Positions 48,001 to 55,862 of a stretch of 64,000 bases of DNA are shown here, in pieces. Every line of letters begins with the position of its first letter. Positions within the stretch are counted from its first letter, which is position 1. The notes under the pieces are model-generated. The model did not search any database, had not been told where the DNA came from, and was given only the letters and a program-made list of their open reading frames with translations. The stretch comes from Elgaria multicarinata webbii (lineage: Eukaryota; Chordata; Lepidosauria; Squamata; Anguidae), in assembly GCF_023053635.1 (NCBI RefSeq), contig NC_086179.1:2184001-2248000 (forward strand). The letters run 5' to 3'. Both the position numbers and the translations under genes were made by a program.

Positions 48001-51000
48001 TCACACACAGTTTTAATTGTTTTCCATTGTTTTTATTGCTTTTAGAAAAATCCTACTGGTTTCGATTTGTTAACGATTTAATATGTTTTTAAGCTATGTA
48101 TATTATTTGTGTTTACATTGTTCTGGTTTTATCTGTACGCCGCCTTGAGATCCCAGTGATACAGGGCAGGATACAAATGTTTGAATAAATAAATGAATAA
48201 ATGAATAAATGGTGCTGCAATGGGGGGAGGGCTGGAGCGGAACAAATAGCAAGCCCTCCTTCTAGTCCCCATGGAAGCAGAGGGTTCACATCACAGTGCT
48301 TGTTTTAGACCCATTTGCACCTGAGTTCGAAAACCAAACTGACCCCCCTCCCCTGCCTGTTTTTAATACTACATCGAAAGGGGACTGGGGCAGAGCAGTG
48401 GGGTAGTGAAGCAAGCGCTCGTAGGGACGCCGTGCCAGGCCTTTTTTTATTAGCAGGGATGCTGACATTATCCGTCACCTGCCTCAGACTTCCCCGTGTC
48501 CCTTTGAGCTGAGCTGCCAGCCTCGTAGCAGTCAGAGGGAAACGTTCCCACCCACAATGCAGTGCCCCCTCTCGCAATGCGAAGTCTTCCAGGGTGGCCT
48601 CCCTCGCATGGGCAATTCAGACCCATCCGCTATACAAAGGACCTGTCCCTGCTGGAGACAAGAATGGCTAGAACTGGTCTGTTGATACGGACCAACGTTT
48701 TTTGCCTCTCCTTGGGGATGTGGCTATATGGAGATTGTCGTGAGGAGCACATCAAAATCTACGACTATGCCACTGGGGCAGAGAAACGGTGGACGCTTCT
48801 AGATCTTTCACCTGAAGCCAGTTTCACCTCTGCAACACTACAAAGTGACTATGCTTGTGCAACTGTGACCAGCAAGATGGATGCAGCACTCCTGGCCTTC
48901 GCTCCAGCAACATGAGGTGGCCACGTTAGGGTGACCATATGATAGGAAAAACCCGGATTTGTTAGGATTTTTGGTAGCAATCCAGGAAGCGGGGGATTAT
49001 GAAATCTGAAGAAAAATCCAGATTTTTTCCCCATTCTCCCCACCCAAAGGGTAGCTCTACTACAATGGGAATTAACAAAAATGCTTACAGCTCTGTCATT
49101 TTTAAATATAAAGAGATGAAACTTGGCTCTTTGATAGCTTTTAAGGAGGGCTTTAGCCACACCAAGTTCGAAACAGATCTATTCATTTGTTGATTTTTAG
49201 GATTTTTTTTAAAGTTTGAGGTTTTAAAATTATTATTTTTAAAATATCATTTTAGAAGCTAAAGAGATGAAACTTAGCACCATGGTAGCTCTTAAGGAGG
49301 GCTTTAGCCATACCATGTTTGAATCACATCCATTCATTAATTTATTTTTAGGGGGGGAATTTTTAAGTTTGAGGTTTTAAAATTATTATTTTTAAAAACT
49401 TGGGGCTGGACACGCCCCCTTGGGGGCCGACCATGTTGTCCTCATTTTTGGTTTCCAAAATAGGGTTACCCCAGGCCATGTGAAACCTGATTTCCGAGGA
49501 CACACCCCTTGTAGATCAGAAAGTTTAGCCACTGAGGGCGGCAAAGCTCAAAGGCAGCCCTTCCCCGGTCTGGTTCCCTCCAGCATGAACAAACACCACA
49601 GGCCCTGCTTTACCAGACAGACATGGGAGAGAGCTCATAACAGGGATGTGGGGGGGGAGGGGGAAAGACACCACTCACTCTATGTGCTCTGTGCGGCCAG
49701 AGCCTTCGATGGTTTTTGCCCCCCAGCGCTGCTCTTTCTCTGAGATGTCATTCTGCAAAAGAGAGCCCCCCCCACACATCGATATTAGAAATAATAATAA
49801 TAATAATAACAATAATAATTTTATTGATTACCCGCCTCTCCCTCTGTATCGAGGCGGGGAACAACATAAAATACAAAATATTATAAAATACATAAAACTG
49901 ATTAAAACATATAAAAACTAATACATTATTAAAATAACAACCAGACAGACATCTTAAAATTCCACTGTGTAGGCCTGCCAGAGGAGATCAGTCTTTATAG
50001 CTTTCTTGAATGCTAGTAGACCATTAAGTTGACGAGTCTCCTCCGGCAGGCCATTCCACAGTCTGGGGGCAGCAGAAGAGACGGTCCTCTGGGTAACAGT
50101 TGTTAATCTAGTTTTTGATAGTTGAAGTTGATTTTTCCCAGAGGACCTGAGTGTGCGGGGCGAATTGTATGGGAGAAGGCGATTCCGCAGGTAGCTGGAC
50201 CCAAACCATGTAGGACTTTAAAGGTAATAACCAACACTTTATACTTCGCTTGGAAACTAATTGGCAGCCAGTGAACTGATTTTAAAATTGGGGTAATATG
50301 GTCACCCCTAGGTGTACTGGTGACCAGCCTGGCTGCCATATTTTGGACTAATTGAAGTTTCCGGATTAGGCGCAAAGGTAGCCCTATGTAGAGCGCATTG
50401 CAGAAGTTGAGCCTCGAAGTTACCAGTGCGTGCACTACCACCTTTAGGTCTTCCGACTGCAGGAAGGGGTATTTTTTAACTGGGAGTCTGGCCTGCTGTA
50501 AAATGGAGTACAGCCCTGCAATGTCAACTTAATCTGGCTTCAAAAGAGGGTTTTCGTGTGTTGGAGCTCAGACCTCCCCATCTGCCTTGTATTTAGGTTC
50601 TTGGGCAAGTTACTCTTCTTTCAGTCCCACCAGTTTGCCCTTTGGAAAAGGAGGGTGTTCTGATTGGCCACGCCTACTGCGGCAGGCATTTTGTGAATGG
50701 GCAAGTCCCCATGGCAGCCATTTTGTGAGAGCGCCCATGACAGTCCAAACGTGCCCACCAAACCGAAAAGGTTGGGGAGCACCGCTCTGACTCTTGGACC
50801 TGTTCTGGGAAAGACCTCATCATAGTCACCTGGGGAGGTTGGTAGCTGGAGGAGTTGCTGATCCGAATGTGGTAAGATCTAGATCCGGGAGGGCTGAGCC
50901 TGACTCACTGCTGTGAGTTGTCCAACATGGTCAATTGACATCCTTTCTAAAGTTATGGATGACCCCCACATTGTGGTGCAGTGGCTAAGGTGTTGGACTG

Positions 51001-51937
51001 GGAGTCGGGAGACCTGGGTTCTAGTCCTCACTCAGCCATGGAAACCCACTGGATGACTTTGGGCCAGTCACAGACTCTCAGCCCAGTCTACCTCACAGGG
51101 TTGTTGTGAGGATAAAAATGGAGAGGAGGAGGATTATGTACGCTGCCTTGGGTTCCTTGGAAGAAAAAAGGCGGGATATAAATGTAATAAATAAATAAAT
51201 AAACAAACACTGGGGAGCCTGCAATAGTAAGAGCAATCAGAAGAAGAGCTCCTGAGGTTTGCTTTGTCCCTGGCACAGCAACCTGTTATCGCCAGGCTCC
51301 AACTTGTCTACACGGTCAAAATGTGAGGTGGAAGATTAAAAAGCAGATTAAAAAGCAAGAAAAGCCCCTGAGCAATTAAGGGGATCCTGGCTCACCTCCC
51401 TTTCATCTTGGGCTGTGGCTCTCAAAATCAATAGCAGGGCCATTAGTTTGGGTATGAAGGATTAACTGAGTTTTCACTGAATCCAACCATGCAGTGACTG
51501 ATTAGTGACCCAGTTTAAGGCATTTCCTGCTCATGTAAAACAAGGAGATTCAGAAAACACCACTTTAAAACCACCACCACCACCTTGGATGCCTCTATTC
51601 ACATCAAGGTACCCAGAAGTGCCAACCTGGCAACCTTGGTCGGTCAATCCCAACTTTCTCTGCTTCCTTTAGTTTCTCCTCTTCCCTTCTGGTCCTGGTG
51701 CTTCACCAGCAACTGAGTCCTGACCGGGGCAGCAGAAGCCCTGCCTTCCTTAGGATGTGCTAGTTAACATTGGTACCTAGATGCACAAGGACAGAGCCTG
51801 TTGGCCTGCGTTATTCAAAACTCAGTGATCCCAGGGGAATAAAGAAAACTCACCACAAAATCTGGGTCGGTGTCCCAGTCATCTCCTTGGGACTCCACCT
51901 TGACCGACACATTGTGGCCCACCACGGCCTTCCACAT
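26039..51937 (-). CDS. HCLS1: HCLS1 / HS1, haematopoietic cortactin-like adaptor (whole coding span)
   Basis: Cytoplasmic actin regulator of blood cells. It activates Arp2/3, binds F-actin and is a substrate of Syk, Lyn and Lck downstream of antigen receptors. Sixteen coding exons fit with agreeing phases and GT-AG sites: 1833 nt, 610 aa. Domains: N-terminal acidic region with the Arp2/3-binding DDW (residues 19-21) and [16 protein letters not shown]; 6.5 cortactin-type 37-aa repeats (about 83-325); a charged helical segment (343-388); a proline/acidic region with tyrosines 470, 474, 499, 513 and 524; and an SH3 domain (558-610) with ALYDY, GWWRG and PANYV. It is HCLS1 rather than cortactin because the SH3 reads [21 protein letters not shown], because of the DYEDV/DYEEM tyrosine cluster, and because GOLGB1 is the neighbour. 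It is longer than human HS1 (486 aa) mainly through three extra repeat exons. The 5' non-coding exon and promoter were not found. Confidence 0.96.
26296..26367 (-). CDS. HCLS1: HCLS1 exon (start of SH3)
   Basis: It encodes [20 protein letters not shown] plus DYQG. The acceptor is ctcctgcag and the donor gtaggt; phase 1 on both sides. It holds the ALYDY motif of the SH3 domain. Confidence 0.93.
27883..28228 (-). CDS. HCLS1: HCLS1 exon (proline/acidic tyrosine-rich region)
   Basis: It encodes residues 427-541: a Glu run, LPILPPRN, then tyrosines in [22 protein letters not shown] and QDYEEIPD. The donor is gtgaga and the acceptor atgtctag. In mammalian HS1 the matching tyrosines (DYEDV, DYEEV) are phosphorylated by Syk and Src kinases. 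The YEEI here fits the preferred ligand of Src-family SH2 domains. The acceptor could also lie 2 bp downstream, but only this one keeps the frame. Confidence 0.93.
28345..28437 (+). repeat. L2-type LINE 3' terminus
   Basis: Only the last 90 bases remain: 'aaccgcccagagagccttggctatggggcggtat' and an AATAAATAATTAT tail. It lies in an HCLS1 intron. Confidence 0.75.
28668..29105 (-). repeat. CR1 LINE 3' region with an (ATT)n insertion
   Basis: Standard CR1 3' end and C-terminal block, interrupted at 28971-29042 by (ATT)n plus 'tatatagcaccatcagtgtaca', which is the 3' tip of an L2 copy. CR1 then resumes ('tttcaagtatttgaagagtgc'). It looks like an L2 3' end inserted into CR1. Confidence 0.85.
29578..31152. 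mobile_element. Large palindromic DNA element with nested hAT insertion
   Basis: Arms of about 470-500 bp run inward from 29578 and 31152 and meet near 30072. Paired blocks include 'ctaaatcacacccc' with 'ggggtgtgatttag', 'cctaagac..' with '..gatcttagg', 'ccaatccaattcaaatttgg' with 'ccaaatttgaatcggattgg', and 'gcgcccccagtggccgctcgg' mirrored at 30243-30263. The right arm is broken by the 614-bp element at 30366. No open transposase frame is seen. It lies in an HCLS1 intron. Confidence 0.8.
30366..30979. mobile_element. GC-rich hAT-type non-autonomous element
   Basis: TIRs taggggtgtgc / gcacatcccta flanked by an exact 8-bp duplication atattaag (30358-30365 and 30980-30987). The interior is very GC-rich and itself folds: 'ttaccgggccctgccgcc' is mirrored by 'ggcagagcccggtaa' and again near 30750-30800. 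It encodes nothing recognisable. It is inserted in the palindrome listed above. Confidence 0.9.
31160..32860. other. HCLS1 intron, no recognised gene
   Basis: A poly(A)/(T)-rich stretch near 31662 and 'tagggctgtgcac' at 32048 recall one end of the GC-rich hAT family, but no second end was found. No exon fits here: the flanking HCLS1 exons join in phase without it. Confidence 0.45.
32870..32983 (-). CDS. HCLS1: HCLS1 exon (38-aa linker)
   Basis: It encodes residues 389-426, from [16 protein letters not shown] to PPVLPAHQ. Phase 0 on both sides, donor gtagga. The acceptor CAG comes directly after the (CTTT)n repeat at 32986, which supplies the whole pyrimidine tract. The linker is poorly conserved in the family, so the call rests on phase, position and splice sites. 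Confidence 0.8.
32986..33042. repeat. (GAAA)n(GGAA)n microsatellite acting as pyrimidine tract
   Basis: On the HCLS1 strand this is (TTCC)n(TTTC)n ending in 'tttcag', immediately before the exon that starts at 32983. Confidence 0.9.
33135..33372 (+). repeat. L2-type LINE 3' end
   Basis: It ends in 'ctagagggcctcggctattgggcagcatagaaatgtaataaa', a diverged form of the L2 terminus. Confidence 0.7.
34024..34163 (-). CDS. HCLS1: HCLS1 exon (charged helical region)
   Basis: It encodes residues 342-388: [20 protein letters not shown], then a run rich in Glu, Arg and Gln ending RQEQQK. It matches the human LKAKFESMAEEKRKREEEEK region and is likely a single long helix or coiled coil. Acceptor gcaaacag, donor gtgagc; phase 1 in, 0 out. 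Confidence 0.93.
34247..34617. mobile_element. Possible inverted-repeat DNA element
   Basis: The left end 'gggcatttccacatgaggatttta' resembles the inverse of the right end 'aaaatcaagccacgtgtagaaaggctcc'. The arms are imperfect. A divergent CR1 end follows (about 34624-34800). Confidence 0.4.
34624..34800 (-). repeat. Divergent CR1 LINE 3' end
   Basis: It contains 'tggaaaaggtcctggacctcatccagtccaaccccctgctcagtg', an older relative of the CR1 ends elsewhere in the window. Confidence 0.65.
35013..35082 (-). CDS. HCLS1: HCLS1 exon (end of repeat region)
   Basis: It encodes [20 protein letters not shown] plus MEA, matching human SAVGFNEMEAPTTAYKKTTP. Acceptor tttttgcag, donor gtaagt; phase 0 in, 1 out. 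It closes the last half-repeat. Confidence 0.94.
35537..35940 (+). repeat. L2-type LINE 3' end inserted in palindrome
   Basis: Same family and almost the same sequence as 638-1072 ('aaggtcatcctcaggggtccttctccgcgag'). It splits the left arm of the palindrome, with a short repeated 'aaatg' at both junctions. Confidence 0.82.
35983..36723 (-). repeat. L2-type LINE 3' half inserted in palindrome
   Basis: Sister of 8309-9118. The minus strand encodes [23 protein letters not shown] and [14 protein letters not shown]. The palindrome arm reads 'ttttatgta' before it and 'tgtaacata' after it, so 'tgta' appears duplicated. Confidence 0.88.
37697..37752 (-). CDS. HCLS1: HCLS1 exon (last half repeat)
   Basis: It encodes (D)[18 protein letters not shown], matching human [19 protein letters not shown] at the same place. 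Acceptor attctgcag, donor gtaagc; phase 1 in, 0 out. Confidence 0.95.
38093..38203 (-). CDS. HCLS1: HCLS1 repeat exon, tandem copy 4
   Basis: A 111-nt exon, phase 1/1, encoding one 37-aa unit: [19 protein letters not shown] then [18 protein letters not shown]. Donor gtaggt, acceptor cctgcag. It differs from the copy at 39136 at about four bases; the only residue change is Gly for Ser in SALGW. The four copies were made from one ancestral exon (human repeat 3). Confidence 0.95.
39136..39246 (-). CDS. HCLS1: HCLS1 repeat exon, tandem copy 3
   Basis: A 111-nt exon, phase 1/1, with the unit [19 protein letters not shown] / [18 protein letters not shown]. Donor gtatgg, acceptor ccactgcag. The protein sequence is identical to the copy at 40716 while the bases differ at about four positions. 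Confidence 0.95.
39395..40020 (+). repeat. L2-type LINE fragment inside the exon array
   Basis: It encodes [37 protein letters not shown] and [17 protein letters not shown], ending near the AATAAATAAATA tail. It accounts for the wider spacing between the repeat exons at 39136 and 40716. Sister copies lie at 49800 and 61037. Confidence 0.88.
40716..40826 (-). CDS. HCLS1: HCLS1 repeat exon, tandem copy 2
   Basis: A 111-nt exon, phase 1/1, same residues as the copy at 39136. Donor gtgggt, acceptor ccactgcag. About 300 bases of intron on its 3' (left) side and 100 on the other side match the neighbouring copies. Confidence 0.95.
41552..41662 (-). CDS. HCLS1: HCLS1 repeat exon, tandem copy 1
   Basis: A 111-nt exon, phase 1/1. 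It starts DYAVGFGG (Tyr where the other copies have His), then the same unit. Donor gtgggt, acceptor ccactgcag. As the copy nearest the 5' end it may keep the ancestral Tyr seen in mammalian HS1. Confidence 0.95.
41785..42500 (+). repeat. CR1 LINE, long 3' fragment
   Basis: One of the longer CR1 copies here: an open frame of about 630 bases from [20 protein letters not shown] to [13 protein letters not shown], then the 3' end 'ctatgattctatgatt'. The nearly unbroken frame suggests a young copy. Confidence 0.92.
42914..42968 (-). CDS. HCLS1: HCLS1 exon (second half of repeat 2)
   Basis: It encodes [18 protein letters not shown], matching human SAVGFDYKGEVEKHTSQK. Acceptor ctctgcag, donor gtacgt; phase 0 in, 1 out. 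It passes into the first tandem copy (D-Y-A-V). Confidence 0.95.
42995..43160 (-). repeat. L2-like LINE 3' remnant
   Basis: It contains 'cagttccctgcccctaggagcttacagtctgaatattgagag', a diverged form of the L2 3' block that reads 'aagaccctgccgcataggcttacaatctaa' elsewhere. 43170-44090 holds no recognised feature. Confidence 0.5.
44098..44208 (-). CDS. HCLS1: HCLS1 exon (repeat 1 end and repeat 2 start)
   Basis: It encodes [19 protein letters not shown] then [18 protein letters not shown]. It matches human SAVGHEYVAEVEKHSSQTD. Acceptor tttcccag, donor gtcagt; phase 0 on both sides. Confidence 0.95.
44294..44378 (-). repeat. CR1 LINE 3' tip
   Basis: 'gaatcatagaatagtagag...ccatcaagtccaaccctctgcccaatg', about 80 bases only. 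Confidence 0.8.
44545..44674 (-). CDS. HCLS1: HCLS1 exon (helical linker and repeat 1 start)
   Basis: It encodes [20 protein letters not shown], then [20 protein letters not shown] and MDK. Human: IHQLRNKVSEEHDVLRKKEM. Acceptor cctttccag, donor gtgcaa (weaker than the others); phase 2 in, 0 out. Confidence 0.95.
44945..45200 (+). repeat. L2-type LINE 3' fragment
   Basis: It has the coding remnant 'aggaggccttttcagtagcagctcccaattatgggatacc' ([11 protein letters not shown], from FSVAAPxLWN) and an AT-rich 3' part without the usual AATAAA tail. Confidence 0.65.
45325..45440 (-). repeat. CR1 LINE 3' tip
   Basis: 'agaatcatagaaaagcagagttgg...ccctgctcaatgcagg', ending at 'gtggctgtccagctg'. Confidence 0.85.
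45902..46337. mobile_element. Older relative of the agggtgaccatat DNA element
   Basis: The left end reads gggtgaccaactgtcagg and the right end 'tcctcttttttggtttcccaaatatggttaccc'. The interior has an imperfect inverted block around 'gcgtggtggggg' / 'gtggcaaggggg'. It is more diverged than the copies at 10739 and 48927. Confidence 0.5.
46735..46945 (+). repeat. L2-type LINE 3' end
   Basis: It ends 'tgaaccgcccagagagccctggctattgggcggtatagaaatg' with an AATAAATAAATAAA tail. Confidence 0.85.
47262..47542 (+). repeat. CR1 LINE 3' end
   Basis: The C-terminal coding block ([20 protein letters not shown]) is followed by the 3' end 'attctatgattctgtgat'. Confidence 0.9.
47840..48200 (+). repeat. L2-type LINE 3' end, another subfamily
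   Basis: A coding remnant ([18 protein letters not shown]) is followed by the end 'cgccgccttgagatcccagtgatacagggcaggatac' with an AATAAATGAATAA tail. Confidence 0.75.
48640..48915 (+). other. Unassigned protein-like open segment
   Basis: An open frame in an HCLS1 intron, on the opposite strand to the gene. It contains [40 protein letters not shown] and [14 protein letters not shown] before a stop. The '[15 protein letters not shown]' part is loosely like a kelch-type blade, which could mean a decayed gene copy. No splice sites or start context support a gene; I do not assign a function. Confidence 0.2.
48927..49476. mobile_element. agggtgaccatat DNA element, second copy
   Basis: It starts tagggtgaccatatgat and ends 'gttgtcctcatttttggtttccaaaatagggttaccc', the mirror of the other copy's left end. 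The interior repeats a segment like 'taaagagatgaaacttggc...aaggagggctttagcca' two or three times. Confidence 0.7.
49679..49752 (-). CDS. HCLS1: HCLS1 exon (N-terminal acidic region, second part)
   Basis: It encodes [20 protein letters not shown] then TEHI, nearly identical to human HS1. Acceptor tcttttgcag, donor gtgagt; phase 0 in, 2 out (joins as HIDIHKL). Confidence 0.95.
49795..50530 (-). repeat. L2-type LINE 3' half
   Basis: The minus strand encodes [40 protein letters not shown] and [14 protein letters not shown]. An (AAT)n tail lies at the left end (49795-49818), only 40 bases upstream of an HCLS1 exon. 50530-50965 shows nothing recognised. Confidence 0.88.
50969..51208 (+). repeat. 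tRNA-derived SINE (squamate type)
   Basis: Nearly complete: head 'tgtggtgcagtggctaaggtg', B-box-like ggttctagtcc, body 'cacagactctcagcccag', tail AATAAATAAATAAAT. Confidence 0.9.
51854..51937 (-). CDS. HCLS1: HCLS1 first coding exon (start codon)
   Basis: It encodes [20 protein letters not shown] plus WDTDPDFV. The ATG (51935-51937) follows directly after the acceptor 'ttgccccccag', so the 5' UTR comes from at least one upstream exon, as in mammalian HCLS1. Donor gtgagt, phase 0. DDW is the Arp2/3-binding acidic motif. Confidence 0.96.
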
Positions 51938-51940
51938 CTG

Positions 51941-53160
51941 GGGGGCAAGAGAGAGACAACACCAGGTCAACTTGTCATGCTGAGATTCCCAGAGCGGGGA
52001 TTTTCTGCCCTCACCTGGCACCAACGTTTGGGCTTTTTCTATGCTTTCATCCAGAATATACAGAGGTCTGTAGCGGTAGGCTTCTAGCACTGGCGGCAGA
52101 TCAAAACCGCCAGCAAGAAGTTGGGCAGCCAAGTTCTGGATCAAGAGGAGTCAGAAAGTTCACCACAGCCAACCGTGAGGAACGTTGGAAGTTCTGTGCC
52201 AACACATTTGGAGGACCACACCTTGCCTTCCACTGGACCAGCAGCTCAGTTCCTGAAAGGCTTCTTAGAGCCCAAGAGCTGAGCTCACTAGATCGAAGCA
52301 AAAGCACTGGGCAATACACCTCTGGCCTTTGGCAAGCTAATCGCCCTGCTTGTGGGCTTCCTGCAAGGGTCTTCTGGCTAGTGTTGGAAAAAGGAAGTTG
52401 GGCTGGCTCAGCAGAGATCTTCTCGTGCTCTTGCGTCTTGCAATGGACCTGAATTATTCTGCAAAGTGGGGACTGCCTGAGTGACCAGGCAATATTACTT
52501 AAGAAACAACAGAGATTGTGAATCTAATCAGATCAAAGAGTTTGAAGCGAGAAGGAGGGAGATTGCGCCTGGACCTGGGACTCCCCTCCACAAAGTGGGT
52601 GAATCAGTAGAACTGGGTGCTGCAAGCCAAACCCCTCTTGGCTTGGAGACACAGGAGCACTTCCAAAGGCTGTATGTTAGCATCCCTTATAGGGAGCATT
52701 CGCCAGGATTTTTGACCCACTGAGGAAGTGGGCAAAAAGGGAAGCAGAAGACCCCGAAGCCCTCGGAATACCTTTTGAGTACACACAGACTCTGCAAGAG
52801 GCTGCTTGCCCAGAAAGAGGAAGCGGTCTGCAGCTGTCTAGCGAGGAGCTGAACATCTCCCCGGCTGCCTGTTTGGGACTAACAGAGACTCGGACCGAAT
52901 CGAAACTAGTAAACGAGGCCGAGGCTTCCTGTGGCAGATGCTATCCCAGGACTTGCCCTATTTTGCAGGCGACACTCCTGGATCTGCCCGCCCCCTACCA
53001 AGTCGGCTCACACCTCTGCCATATCTCCAAGAGACACAGCGCAGGTTTGCTTCTGCTCCTGAGAATGTAGGCAGACGACCGGCTGCTCAACACCAAGGCT
53101 GAAGCAAACAGGTCCACGAAGAGAAGAGAAACGTCTCAGGATGCTGAAACAAAGATTTCA
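51941..53160. other. Upstream of HCLS1 start, no exon assigned
   Basis: The non-coding first exon and promoter of HCLS1 should lie here or further right. I see no clear TATA box or CpG island. 52480-52920 has a moderately long open frame (MTRQYYLRNNRDCESNQIKE...) without a recognised domain. Confidence 0.4.
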
Positions 53161-53174
53161 TTTGCATTAAAGCC

Positions 53175-53214
53175 CAACACGTTTCGACCTATTGGTATTT
53201 TAAGGCCTTCTTGA
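53175..53214 (-). ncRNA. Hammerhead-like hairpin motif, decayed copy
   Basis: The minus strand reads CTCAAGAAGGCC, a loop, then GGTCGAAACGTGTTGG. GGCC and GGTC can pair around the loop. It matches the motif at 19909-19941. A functional ribozyme is not claimed. Confidence 0.3.
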
Positions 53215-53639
53215 GGTGGTTATAAAAACGTTTGTTGAAATTCATATAATTCATATAATAAATATCTCCCACTAAAATCCCCTGGCAGCTGGAGTCAGGC
53301 TTTTTTTTTTTAATACAAATAAAATCTTTGTTTCGGCACCCTCAGACATTACTCTTCTATTCAGGGAGTTATTTTGAATGGTCTCCCAATTTTGCACCTT
53401 TGTTTTTGCACATTCTGAAGCAAAAAGGTGCCACTTTGTACCTGGCAGCCATGTAAATCTGTCTTGGGTTTCATCTGGCCCAAGTCCGAACACTTTTGGA
53501 TGAAACGGAGTATCTGGGGCCGTTTCTCAGGCCTGGTTTGAGCATAGAAACTGCCTTGGTTGCCCTGTGGGAGGATGGCCTCTGCAGAGGGAGGGACGGG
53601 GGAGTGCGGCCCTGTTGATTCCCTTGGGCTTCCCAGCAG

Positions 53640-53890
53640 CCTGTCATACCATTGACTATAATATCTTTCTTGACCGGTCACCTGCACTGGCCATTGGACG
53701 TTCTGCCTTGTGGTGGTTCGATTCTACCTGGATAGCCAACTCCAGGTGCTGCTGCTGGGAAATTATTGCTTTAGGATCCCACAGGGTTCTACTCTGTCTC
53801 CCATGCTGTTCAACATCCACCTGAAACCATTGGGGGAGGTCATCCGGGGATTTGGATGGAGGTGTCACCAATATACAGATAGCAACCAGG
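53640..53890 (+). repeat. L2-type LINE reverse transcriptase fragment
   Basis: It encodes a decayed RT stretch: QVLLLGNYCFRIPQGSTLSP, then MLFNIHLKPLGEVIR and YTDS in the place of YADD. Confidence 0.7.
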
Positions 53891-54177
53891 CTCTCTTTTT
53901 CTTCAAATTCAGTTGCTGTTTTTTAATTGTAGTTAAAACAACAACAACAACAAGCAAATAATATCAATTATGGTAGTATATTAGACAAAATGCAAAAACG
54001 TCTTCTTCCAATAACCTCAGAATAACTACCCATATAAGAATAAATCTGAAAGAAGTATGTCGAAGAGGAACATATACCAAATTTGTTAACAAATCTTTAA
54101 AGAGGAATGTAGAGAAAAATATTATTTCATATTAGGATATATTAAATTATTTTTACAAAAAGCACTAAAAGGTTTCA

Positions 54178-54563
54178 AGACTGAAAGAACTGGGCAGGTT
54201 TAGCCTGGAGAAGAGAAGATTGAGGGGAGACATGAGAGCACTCTTCAAATACTTAAAAGGTTGTCACACAGAGGAGGGCCAGGATCTCTTCTCGATCCTC
54301 CCAGAGTGCAGGACACGGAATCAAGTGACAGGAAGCCAGATTCCGGCTGAACCTCAGGAAAAATTTCCTGACTGTTAGAGCAGTACAACAATGGAACCAG
54401 TTACCTAGGGAGGTTGTGGGCTCTCCCACCCTAGAGGCCTTCAAGAGGCAGCTGGACAACCCTCTGTCAGGGATGCTTTAGGGTGGATTCCTGCATTGAG
54501 TAGGGGGTTGGACTCGATGGCCTTGTAGGCCCCTTCCAACTCTGCTATTCTATGATTCTATGA
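54178..54563 (+). repeat. CR1 LINE 3' end
   Basis: C-terminal block 'gaaagaactgggcaggtttagcctggag' to the tip 'ctattctatgattctatgaa'. Confidence 0.9.
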
Positions 54564-54579
54564 AATAAAAGGAAGGATA

Positions 54580-54816
54580 TCTTCACACAGTGCATAGTTT
54601 AATTATGGAACTCACTACCACAAAATGTAGCGATGGCCACCAATTTTGATGGCTTTAAAAGGGGGTTGTGGGCTCTCCCACCCTAGAGGCACTCAAGAGG
54701 CAGCCGGACAACCATCTGTCAGGGATGCTTTAGGGTGGATTTCTGCATTGAGCAGGGAGTTGGACTCGATGGCCTTGTAGGCCCCTTCCAACTCTGCTAT
54801 TCTATGATTCTATAAG
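54580..54816 (+). repeat. Mosaic of two CR1-like 3' ends
   Basis: 54580-54663 belongs to the second subfamily ('ggaactcactaccacaaaatg...gatggctttaaaaggggg') and passes without a break into a standard CR1 end ('ttgtgggctctcccaccctagaggc...attctatgattctat'). Confidence 0.75.
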
Positions 54817-55534
54817 CTCCCCCTGCTGCCACCCGCACCCATGCCTCTCTGAGGCCAAAAAGCAACCTCAGAGAGGAGGGGAAATGATGGAGACAGGAAG
54901 GGACTGGAGAGGCCAGCTTACGCTGTATCCCAAGGCCTCCTTTCCTCCTGCTCCGCAGAGCTCCAGCTAGACAGGCAAAAAGCCCACCTAGCCGAAATGC
55001 AGAGTGGGAGGAGCATGGAGATGAAGACTGCCTCTCCTGCTCCCCACACACACACACCTTGCATGGGATGCCCGTAAGCTTCTGAGTTCAGAGGCCATCC
55101 CCATAAGACTACACCCTTAAACCTCCTTGCAAACCACTTAAAGATATATATTTTTAATATGGTAAGCGGCAAACAAATCTATTAAATATTTTTTCAGCCT
55201 GCTATTCAAACAAGATCTAATTCGTAAGTATTCAAACACAGATAGATTCTTATCATTTAGTCTTTCTTTATCTTCAATGTATGATAATACGTTAGTTTAA
55301 GATATCGGGTCTTAAAAAAAAGGTTATTTTCTTTCTATATTCTAAAACTTTGTTTGCTATTTGATTCCACAGCTCAGTCTCCAAACTTAATGGAGGTATG
55401 TTTGGGATTATTAAACGTTTACATGTATCCCCCTCCTCTTCACACGGGCTAATCCATCTCTGCTAATTCCCCAAAGGAAGAAGTTTTAATCAAAGTGTTC
55501 TTGAACAATCAAAATCAGCTGAGGTCCTGGATGT

Positions 55535-55685
55535 CCTGGATCTGGGATCTGGAAGTGGTAATGGAGGGGATGAGGGCGAATGAACTGGTGCTCAGTCCAG
55601 ATGAGACAGAGGTCCTGGAGAGGATTGCACACACTCTGAAGGACTAGGTCTGTGGTTTTGGGGTGCGTATTGATCCAAACTTGTC
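55535..55685 (+). repeat. L2-type LINE RT fragment
   Basis: It encodes MRANELVLSPDETEVLE and the continuation of the thumb region. It may be the same original insertion as 53640-53890. Confidence 0.55.
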
Positions 55686-55862
55686 AAAATAGAGTCAAGT
55701 GACCTTGGGGCTCAAAGCATCTTTTATTAGCTTTGTTTGACATGCCAGCTATGACCATATCTGGATGGGAACAGAATTGCCTCGATGTTCCGGTCACTCC
55801 ATTTGGATTAGTACAGCACATTGAACTTGGGGATGTCTTTGAAAATAGTCCAGAAATGTCAG

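Noticed and set aside
26039-51937. Cortactin (CTTN) as identity of the repeat gene
   Set aside because: The repeat number (6.5) equals cortactin, but the N-terminus, the SH3 (WWRGRCHG), the acidic tyrosine region and the GOLGB1 neighbour all fit HCLS1. The extra repeats are recent copies of one exon.
52481-52900. Open segment upstream of HCLS1 as a gene or retroelement part
   Set aside because: No recognisable domain, no splice sites and no terminal repeats; left as unassigned.
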